From Chelativorans multitrophicus (GTDB lineage: Bacteria > Pseudomonadota > Alphaproteobacteria > Rhizobiales > Rhizobiaceae), in NCBI RefSeq assembly GCF_011317445.1, contig NZ_JAAAPL010000001.1, positions 1,302,001-1,366,000 on the forward strand: 64,000 nucleotides of DNA. Reading direction: 5' to 3'. The position numbers were made by a program, and so were the translations under genes. Under the pieces are notes generated by a model. That model searched no databases, had not been told where the DNA came from, and worked only from the letters and a program-made list of their open reading frames with translations. Shown piece by piece: positions 58,348-64,000 of this stretch (position 1 is the stretch's first letter; the number at the start of each line of letters is the position of its first letter).

Positions 58348-59328
58348 TTAGTTGAGCCAGCCTTTTTCCTCGTAGTACTTCTCGGCACCCGGATGGAGCG
58401 GAGCCGAATTGCCCTGGCTGACCATCTGCTCGGGCGTCAAGCCGGCAAGCGCCGGATGCAGGCTCTTGAAGTCGTCGAAATTGTCGAAGACCGCCTTCAC
58501 CAGCGTATAAACGACGTCCTCCGGCACATCTGCGGAAGTCACCAGCGTAGCGCCCACGCCGAAGGTGTTCACGTCCTGATCGGTGCCACGATACATGCCA
58601 CCTGGGATAACGGCCTTGAAGTAGTATGGATTTTCCTCGACCAGCTTGTCGACCAGTTCGCCTTCCACCGGCACGATCACGCTGTCACAAGTCGTAGTAG
58701 CCTCCTCGATAGCGCCGGCCGGATGGCCAACCGTGTAGGCAAAGGCATCGATGTTGTTATCGCACAGCGCGGAAGCCTGCTCCGCCGGAGCAAGCTCCGA
58801 CGCGAGAGCAAAATCGGCATTGGTCCAGCCCTTTTCGGCAATGAGCAGGTCCATCAGCGCACGCTGGCCAGAGCCGGGATTCCCGATATTGACCCGCTTG
58901 CCTTTGAGGCCGTCGAAGTCGGAAATGTCGGCATCGGCACGTGCCACAACCGTCAGCGGCTCCGCATGGAGCGAGAATACCGAGCGCAGCTTCTCGTGCG
59001 CGCCCCCGTCGGCGAAATCGGCCTCGCCATTGAAGGCATTATATTGAACATCCGACTGCACCGTGCCGAACTCCAGGTCGCCGCCCTTGATTGCGTTCAC
59101 GTTGAAAACCGAGCCGCCGGTCGATTCCACCGAACAGCGAACGCCATGCTCACGACGGTTCTGATTCATCAGACGGCATATGGCGCCACCGACCGGATAG
59201 TAGACTCCGGTTACGCCGCCCGTACCGATCGATACGAAACGCTGCTCCTGTGCAGCGGCATTGCCGGCCAGGAGCGTACCGACCATGGCCGCGGCGAGTC
59301 CAAGACCGAGTGTTCGATTGGATTTCAT
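58348..59328 (-). CDS. TAXI family TRAP solute receptor
   Basis: A 326-residue periplasmic binding protein with a signal peptide ([20 protein letters not shown]...AAA). The mature start [28 protein letters not shown] is the TAXI signature, and [57 protein letters not shown] continue the family pattern. Known TAXI ligands include glutamate-like acids; the ligand here is unknown. The start at 59328 follows GGGAG. First gene of the operon; its promoter should lie in the 255 gene-free bases upstream. Confidence 0.94.
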   Translation of the reverse strand: MKSNRTLGLGLAAAMVGTLLAGNAAAQEQRFVSIGTGGVTGVYYPVGGAICRLMNQNRREHGVRCSVESTGGSVFNVNAIKGGDLEFGTVQSDVQYNAFNGEADFADGGAHEKLRSVFSLHAEPLTVVARADADISDFDGLKGKRVNIGNPGSGQRALMDLLIAEKGWTNADFALASELAPAEQASALCDNNIDAFAYTVGHPAGAIEEATTTCDSVIVPVEGELVDKLVEENPYYFKAVIPGGMYRGTDQDVNTFGVGATLVTSADVPEDVVYTLVKAVFDNFDDFKSLHPALAGLTPEQMVSQGNSAPLHPGAEKYYEEKGWLN

Positions 59329-59583
59329 ATGGCGACTCCCTAGATCCCTATACAATGATATGCACGTCGATATCGTAACGGCCCTCGCATTGCGAAAGCC
59401 AGCGCCTGCGCCACGTGCGGAACATCAGGCCTTTTCCCGTATCGCGCTGGCAGGAGCCAGTTTCGCTACACCCCAGCCAGTCCGATGACTAAACTGCGCA
59501 TTCTGCCGCAAGTTGCAACAGATTGTTTATGTATTCCTCAGTGTTCAGGATGGGCTTCCGGCGTCCTCCCTTTGCATCTTTTT
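59329..59583. promoter_or_regulatory. intergenic region upstream of the TRAP operon
   Basis: 255 bases between the aminotransferase stop and the receptor start, both genes leftward. It should contain the operon promoter; TGTATAGGG on the minus strand near 59347-59355 could be part of a -10 region. No terminator for the aminotransferase gene is evident. Confidence 0.4.
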
Positions 59584-60906
59584 TTAACCCAACGCAGCAT
59601 CGATTGCCTCTCCCAGGCGATCGACGATGGTATCCGCCGTCTCTTTGTCCAGAATGAATGGCGGGGCAAGAAGCACGTGATCGCCGCGCGCGCCGTCTAT
59701 GGTTCCTCCGGCAGGATAAACCATAAGGCCCCGCGCCATAGCTTCCTTCTTCACGCCTGCATGAATCTTGCGTGCCGGGTCGAACGGTTCCTTGGTGGCG
59801 CGGTCGGCGACCAGTTCCAAGCCAAGGAAAAGTCCCCGGCCGCGGATATCGCCCACATGGGCATGATTGCCGAATCGTGCTTCAAGGCGCGCACGAAGAT
59901 AGCTTCCCATCTCCCGCACATTGGCGAGCAGGTTGTCGCGTTCGATCACCTCCTGCACCGCAAGAGCGGCAGCACAGGCCATCGGGTGACAAATATAAGT
60001 GTGGCCGTGCTGAAAAAGGCCTGAACCCTGCGCAAAGGCATCGAAGATTTGGCGGGAGAGGAGCACGGCGCCGACCGGCTGATAGCCGCCACCGAGACCC
60101 TTGGCGATCGAGACGAGATCGGGCGAAACACCGTCCTCCTCGCAGGCGAAAAGCGTACCTGTACGGCCCATGCCGCACATGACCTCGTCTAGGATAAGCA
60201 GCACGCCGTAGCGGTCGCAGATATCGCGAATGCGCTTGAAATAGCCCGATACGGCCGGCACCGCGCCCGCAGTGGCGCCCACCACCGGCTCGGCGATGAA
60301 GGCCATAACCGTATCAGGCCCGAGTTCAAGGATCTTGTCCTCCAGCTGCTGAGCAGCGCGCAGACCGTATTCCTCATCGCTTTCCCCTTGCTGCCGGTAG
60401 CGATAGGCATAGCAAGGGTCAATGTGATGCGTTTCAATCAAAAGCGGTCGGAATTGGGCCCGGCGCCACTCGTTTCCGCCCGCAGCAAGCGCACCCAGCG
60501 TGTTGCCGTGGTAGCTCTGGCGGCGGGCGATGATGTGCCGCCTCTGCGCTTCGCCCTTCTCGACAAAAAATTGCCGCGCCATCTTCAGCGCAGCCTCGTT
60601 CGCCTCCGACCCCCCTGATACGAGGTAGGCATGGCTGATACCCTCCGGCGCCGCCTTTACCAGCCTCTCGGCCAGCGCCTCGGCTGGCTCGTTAGTGAAA
60701 AAGCTCGTGTGCGCGTAGGCGAGTTTCTCGGCCTGGCGTTTTAGCGCAGCCACCACATCAGGATGATTGTGGCCGAGGCAGGAAACCGCCGCCCCGCCCG
60801 AAGCGTCGATATATTCCTTCCCCGCGCTGTCGAAGAGCTTTACACCCCGGCCGCCCGCAGCGACAGGCAATTGGCCATGAATCTGGCGATGCAAGATATA
60901 GGTCAT
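59584..60906 (-). CDS. class III aminotransferase
   Basis: A 440-residue PLP enzyme. N-terminal KLFDSAGKEYIDASGGAAVSCLGHNHPDVVAAL; cofactor region SHAYLVSGGSEANEAALKMARQF; RQSYHGNTLGALAAGG; the aspartate that holds the pyridine nitrogen in LLILDEVMCGMGRTG; the PLP lysine in SIAKGLGGGYQPVGAVLLS. Class III members act on omega-amino groups or amino alcohols; the nearest by pattern are aspartate aminotransferase-family proteins linked to catabolic clusters. The ATG overlaps the RpiR gene stop by four bases (ATGA), so regulator and enzyme are co-translated. Confidence 0.92.
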   Translation of the reverse strand: MTYILHRQIHGQLPVAAGGRGVKLFDSAGKEYIDASGGAAVSCLGHNHPDVVAALKRQAEKLAYAHTSFFTNEPAEALAERLVKAAPEGISHAYLVSGGSEANEAALKMARQFFVEKGEAQRRHIIARRQSYHGNTLGALAAGGNEWRRAQFRPLLIETHHIDPCYAYRYRQQGESDEEYGLRAAQQLEDKILELGPDTVMAFIAEPVVGATAGAVPAVSGYFKRIRDICDRYGVLLILDEVMCGMGRTGTLFACEEDGVSPDLVSIAKGLGGGYQPVGAVLLSRQIFDAFAQGSGLFQHGHTYICHPMACAAALAVQEVIERDNLLANVREMGSYLRARLEARFGNHAHVGDIRGRGLFLGLELVADRATKEPFDPARKIHAGVKKEAMARGLMVYPAGGTIDGARGDHVLLAPPFILDKETADTIVDRLGEAIDAALG

Positions 60907-61805
60907 GAATGGTTTCCTTGCCGATGCGCGGACCCGTATTCGAAAACGTGAACCTTGAGGTCGGAAAGCTGGCGCTCCGTGCGGGCAATCACCTCTAGAG
61001 CCGCGTCGCCGCCCTCCCCGGCCACCAGAGCCGCCAGGATCTCGACTGCGGCAAAGGCAGGCGCCATGGCGTGGAAGAATGAGGGACTTTCGGTTCCCAC
61101 CAGGATGGCATGACGGGCAAGCCGTGCAACGGGCGAAGCCGGGCGGTCGGTCAGCGCAATGATCGAAAGACTCCTGGCATGGGCATGCCGCGCCGCCTCC
61201 ACGGCCGCCCTCGTATAGGGCGCGACCGTAACCACGAAGACCAGGTCGTCCTGAGTAGCAAAGCGAAGCGCGTCTAGTCCCACACCGTCGCTGAAATCGA
61301 GGTAGACGGCCTTCTCGCCAAGGAAGTTCAACATATAGGCAAGATGTTCGGCCACCGGCCGGCTGGAGCGCAGACCAACGCAATAGACCCGGCGTGCCCG
61401 CGCCATGGCCTGAGCCGCTTCGAAAAGGGTGTGGGCCGCTCCCGCCTCGCCCAACGCAAAGATCTGGCAGGCGGCTGCGGATGCAATTTCCTTGGCCAGC
61501 ATCGGCCCGCCCGCCTCACGCTGGCGCGCCATTTGCGCGCCGGCCCTTCCGGCAAAGCCGAGCGCCTGCTCCTTCAGCGCTTTTCCGTGGAGCTCGCGCA
61601 CCGCCTCATAGCCATCCAATCCGAAACGCTTTGCAAGTCGCGTCATGGTCCAGGGCTGAACGCCGGCGCGGCGCGCCTGCTCGCGCATGGACAAAAGCGC
61701 CACGTCGCCAGGATTTTCCAGCACATATCGTGCCGCCACTTCCAACTGGCCGGGAAGTGTGCCGATCGACCTTGTGATCTCCGCGGCAAAAGTCGCACAA
61801 TCCAT
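60903..61805 (-). CDS. RpiR-type regulator with SIS domain
   Basis: A 300-residue regulator. N-terminal RpiR helix-turn-helix (LPGQLEVAARYVLENPGDVALLSMREQARRAGVQPWTMTRLAKRFGLDGYEAVRELHGKAL); C-terminal SIS domain (ARRVYCVGLRSSRPVAEHLAYMLNFLGEKAVYLDFSDG...DLVFVVTVAPYTRAAVEAARHAHARSLSIIALTDRPASPVARLA). SIS domains usually sense phosphosugars. It lies back to back with the cleavage-enzyme gene, which it probably controls together with the aminotransferase. AGGA before the ATG at 61805 decided the start; 61814 is an alternative. Confidence 0.92.
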   Translation of the reverse strand: MDCATFAAEITRSIGTLPGQLEVAARYVLENPGDVALLSMREQARRAGVQPWTMTRLAKRFGLDGYEAVRELHGKALKEQALGFAGRAGAQMARQREAGGPMLAKEIASAAACQIFALGEAGAAHTLFEAAQAMARARRVYCVGLRSSRPVAEHLAYMLNFLGEKAVYLDFSDGVGLDALRFATQDDLVFVVTVAPYTRAAVEAARHAHARSLSIIALTDRPASPVARLARHAILVGTESPSFFHAMAPAFAAVEILAALVAGEGGDAALEVIARTERQLSDLKVHVFEYGSAHRQGNHS

Positions 61806-61880
61806 GAGAAGCATCCTAGACCGGCAATTCCAGCTATGCAACAAATGTTGCACGGTCTGCAACGAATGGAGAATGCGGTG
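61806..61880. promoter_or_regulatory. divergent promoter region, rpiR-type regulator / cleavage enzyme
   Basis: Seventy-five bases between divergent starts. It contains GCAACAAATGTTGC (61838-61851), a perfect inverted repeat, and a partial copy TGCACGGTCTGCAACG next to it. The palindrome is a good candidate operator for the RpiR-type protein. Confidence 0.6.
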
Positions 61881-62723
61881 ATGCAAACCGATCCCGTGAC
61901 GGCACCTGCCACTATCGCAATCGCCCCCAATGGCGCGCGACGCACTAAAGCCGACCATCCCGCCCTGCCGCTGACGGCAAGAGAGCTGGCGGACACGGCG
62001 GCGGCGTGTCTCGATGCGGGGGCAGCGATGATCCACATGCATGTACGCGACAAACAAGACCGGCACATTCTTGAGGCAGAGGCCTATGCGGAGGCGATCA
62101 GCGCCGTGCGGAAGGCTGTGGGGAAAAAGCTGGTGCTTCAGATCACGACTGAAGCGGTTGGCCGTTATCAACCGCCCGAGCAGATGGAGATTGTGCGTCA
62201 GGTTCGGCCCGAAGCCGCCTCACTCGCACTGAAAGAATTGGTGCCCCAGGCCTCGCACGAGGCCGAATTCGCGCGCTTTCTGGCGTTCATGAAACAGGAA
62301 AATATCCTTCCGCAGATCATCCTCTATCACCCGGATGAAGCCCGGCAGCTCAAGGAGATGATGGCCCGCGGAGTCTTGCCTTTTGATGATCTGCCGGTCC
62401 TCTACGTGCTTGGCCGTTACACGGAAGGCCAGCGCTCAGCGCCCGCGGATCTGCTGCCATTTCTCGCACCAGACATGCCGCGCTTCCGGCATTTCATGGT
62501 CTGCGCCTTCGGCCCGCGCGAAGCCGCTTGCGGGACGGCTGCCGTCCTCATGGGCGGCCATGTACGCACCGGCTTCGAAAACAATATCTTTTTGCCTGAC
62601 GGATGCATCGCGCCCGACAATGCCGCGCTCGTGGCCACCGTTGCGCAAGCCTTAAGCGGGCTGGGGCACGCAGTGGCGGATGCCGACCAGTTGCGTGCCG
62701 ACTGGGCTTCTCTTTTTAGATGA
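61881..62723 (+). CDS. beta-keto acid cleavage enzyme (BKACE, DUF849)
   Basis: A 280-residue TIM-barrel enzyme. His52 and His54 (AAMIHMHVRD) and Glu233 (GFENNIF) correspond to the zinc ligands of Kce; the start has APNGARRTKADHPALPLT and later ASLALKELVP and GLLY-type strands. BKACE enzymes condense a beta-keto acid with acetyl-CoA to give acetoacetate and a CoA ester; the side chain decides the substrate, which is not predictable here. An ATG 15 bases upstream (61866) is also possible. Divergent from the RpiR/aminotransferase pair. Confidence 0.92.
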   Translation: MQTDPVTAPATIAIAPNGARRTKADHPALPLTARELADTAAACLDAGAAMIHMHVRDKQDRHILEAEAYAEAISAVRKAVGKKLVLQITTEAVGRYQPPEQMEIVRQVRPEAASLALKELVPQASHEAEFARFLAFMKQENILPQIILYHPDEARQLKEMMARGVLPFDDLPVLYVLGRYTEGQRSAPADLLPFLAPDMPRFRHFMVCAFGPREAACGTAAVLMGGHVRTGFENNIFLPDGCIAPDNAALVATVAQALSGLGHAVADADQLRADWASLFR

Positions 62724-62732
62724 CGCAGCCGG

Positions 62733-62749
62733 GATCGGTCCTTCCGATC
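62733..62749. terminator. weak hairpin between convergent genes
   Basis: GATCGG (62733-62738), loop TCCTT, CCGATC (62744-62749), a six-pair stem just after the cleavage-enzyme stop. No T-run follows, so termination is uncertain. Confidence 0.4.
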
Positions 62750-62815
62750 AGTCTTCAAAGGGATGCGCCGGGCATTGACCAGCCCGACGCGCCCACCGGT
62801 TGAATGTGGAAAATC

Positions 62816-64000
62816 CTAGTTCCCGGTCTTGGTATTGGTTTCTGATATGGCCCCATCGCCCGTGGGACGCAAAAGCCAGACGCCGCGCCCCAGGCCATTG
62901 CTTGCATAGACGACGTTGCGCGTATCGACGATCACATCCTCCAGGCCTCGTGAGGGCCCCGCGGGATCGAACGAAGGTAAGAACCAACCCGTCTCCTTCG
63001 GCGCGAAGGGGTCGTGCACGTCGTAAACGCGAAGGCCGGCGGTAAAATAGGTCATATAGACGAGGTCGTCCTCCGACGCGTCTTTCAGGTACGGCGAGTG
63101 GCTTTCGCCATTGACGTTATGGGGACCGAAGCGGCCACTTTCCTCGCAAAAGCTCGCGATCCCGGAGTCGGCAGGCGGGGTAGGACGCGGGTAGTAGCTG
63201 ACCAGGACAGGTGCAGCGGGATTGCTATTGTCGACGATGCCGGCAAAGCTCATGTTTTCCGCGCCGCATCCAGGCTTGGACGGTTCCGAGTTCACATGCA
63301 TCATGCCATTGCGCATTGGCAGGGCGGTATGCATCGCTTGCGCGCCGACATCCGGCAAGGGCGAGAACGTCAGGCTGCCGATCAGCTTTGGCTTTGCGGG
63401 GTCAGTGATGTCCAGGTTCACCAGTTCCGGGGTATAAGCGGTGGTCAGCAGGTTTTCGGCGGGATTGATGTTAACAGGCCCATGGAAGCCGTTCGGCGTT
63501 GGCCGATCGGGCTCACCGTCCTTCTGGCCGGGTTGCCACCAGCCTCCGACCGCGACGGGATTTGCGGGATCCCTCAGATCCAGGACAACCATCGTTGCCT
63601 GGCCTTTGAAGCCCTCGACCCAGGCGGACATGTAGGCGTATCGCCCACCGGGGTAGGTGTTTCGATGCGTGCCCCAGCCGGACGCGATCCATTCCGAAAC
63701 CTTCTTCGGATTCCGTGGATCGCTGACGTCGAAAATCGTCGCGAGCGGACGTGGTTCGGCCGCGATGCCATCGAAGGGCTTTTCCTGGACGGAATGCTCG
63801 GCATAGGGCCTTTGCTGGGCGATAATCGCCAGATTGTCGCCCACCGTGATCTGCCCGGCGCTGCCCGGCACCTCCACGGTGCTGACGCGGGACGGCTTGG
63901 TGGGATCGGTCACGTCAAAGACCTCAAACCCGCCCTTGCCCCGCGCCCCTGTCGCAACGAACAGGTACCACGCATCGCCAACGCGCTTCATGCTCATTTT
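62816..64000 (-). CDS. LVIVD-repeat protein, 5' end outside window
   Basis: At least 395 residues, open to the window edge. Repeated strand motifs of the LVIVD/beta-propeller type occur: VFDVTDPTKPSRVSTVEV, IFDVSDPRNPKKVSEW, VLDLRDPANPVAVGGW, LDITDPAKPKLIGSL, VDNSNPAAPVLVSYY, RVYDVHDPFAPKETGW. Each reads DVxDPxxPxxVxxx. Such proteins are exported and fold as propellers; enzymatic function is unknown. Signal peptide cannot be checked because the start is outside. Confidence 0.85.
   Translation of the reverse strand, partial: KMSMKRVGDAWYLFVATGARGKGGFEVFDVTDPTKPSRVSTVEVPGSAGQITVGDNLAIIAQQRPYAEHSVQEKPFDGIAAEPRPLATIFDVSDPRNPKKVSEWIASGWGTHRNTYPGGRYAYMSAWVEGFKGQATMVVLDLRDPANPVAVGGWWQPGQKDGEPDRPTPNGFHGPVNINPAENLLTTAYTPELVNLDITDPAKPKLIGSLTFSPLPDVGAQAMHTALPMRNGMMHVNSEPSKPGCGAENMSFAGIVDNSNPAAPVLVSYYPRPTPPADSGIASFCEESGRFGPHNVNGESHSPYLKDASEDDLVYMTYFTAGLRVYDVHDPFAPKETGWFLPSFDPAGPSRGLEDVIVDTRNVVYASNGLGRGVWLLRPTGDGAISETNTKTGN

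Overview
The window holds the right-hand ~44 kb of a temperate, podovirus-like prophage followed by ~20 kb of chromosome from an alphaproteobacterium of the order Rhizobiales (Phyllobacteriaceae-like gene content; genus not determined). The host call rests on the GC-rich coding, the conserved run murA - DUF2948 - hisD - UPF0262 - low-Mr phosphatase - infA - maf - yacG, and the HWE-family histidine kinase. The prophage call rests on a complete head, tail, lysis, control and integration gene set. Its left end lies outside the window.

Prophage layout. About 1-3.7 kb: leftward lysis/accessory cassette (GH19-type endolysin, two holin-like membrane proteins, small coiled-coil membrane protein, trypsin-like lipoprotein protease, HTH-metallophosphoesterase). 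About 3.8-9.3 kb: tailspike and tail-collar fibre genes with rightward accessory genes between them (PemK/MazF-like toxin, sulfotransferase, two-TM membrane protein). About 9.2-26.4 kb: leftward virion operon, read from right to left as terS, terL, 39-aa membrane peptide, portal, head-fibre-like proteins, scaffold, major capsid, small head proteins, adaptor, tail nozzle, HNH endonuclease, GNAT, S74-like protein, virion lysozyme, ejection-type protein. About 26.5-33.35 kb: leftward early operon from a Cro-like regulator through small proteins, a GIY-YIG-like and a PD-(D/E)XK-like nuclease and replication-type proteins, ending in a NusG-like antiterminator and a 514-base gene-free leader. About 33.35-34.65 kb: immunity and control region (CI-like S24 repressor, operator repeats, direct repeats). 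About 34.6-44.1 kb: rightward operon of small proteins, a nucleotidyltransferase-like protein, Rad52-like annealase, SSB, phosphoribosyltransferase-like protein, HNH nucleases, excisionase-like protein and tyrosine integrase. The integrase ends 12 bases from the 5' half of a tRNA-Thr(GGU) gene, the right attachment site.

How the prophage parts work together: the CI-like repressor and divergent Cro-like protein share a short control region that sets lysogeny or lysis. Leftward early transcription reaches the NusG-like protein, which by position should promote read-through into the late virion and lysis operon. Annealase and SSB serve recombination or replication. Integrase and excisionase-like protein serve integration and excision. 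No phage DNA or RNA polymerase gene is visible, so host enzymes are presumably used.

Chromosome. After the attachment site come the cell-wall, histidine and translation housekeeping run, a DUF1127 protein, a LysR regulator, xseA, a secreted Dabb-domain protein and an HWE kinase. A leftward operon of TAXI-type TRAP receptor, fused TRAP permease and UspA follows. Next is a divergent catabolic-looking locus (RpiR regulator plus class III aminotransferase, opposite a beta-keto acid cleavage enzyme). The window ends in an incomplete LVIVD-repeat protein.
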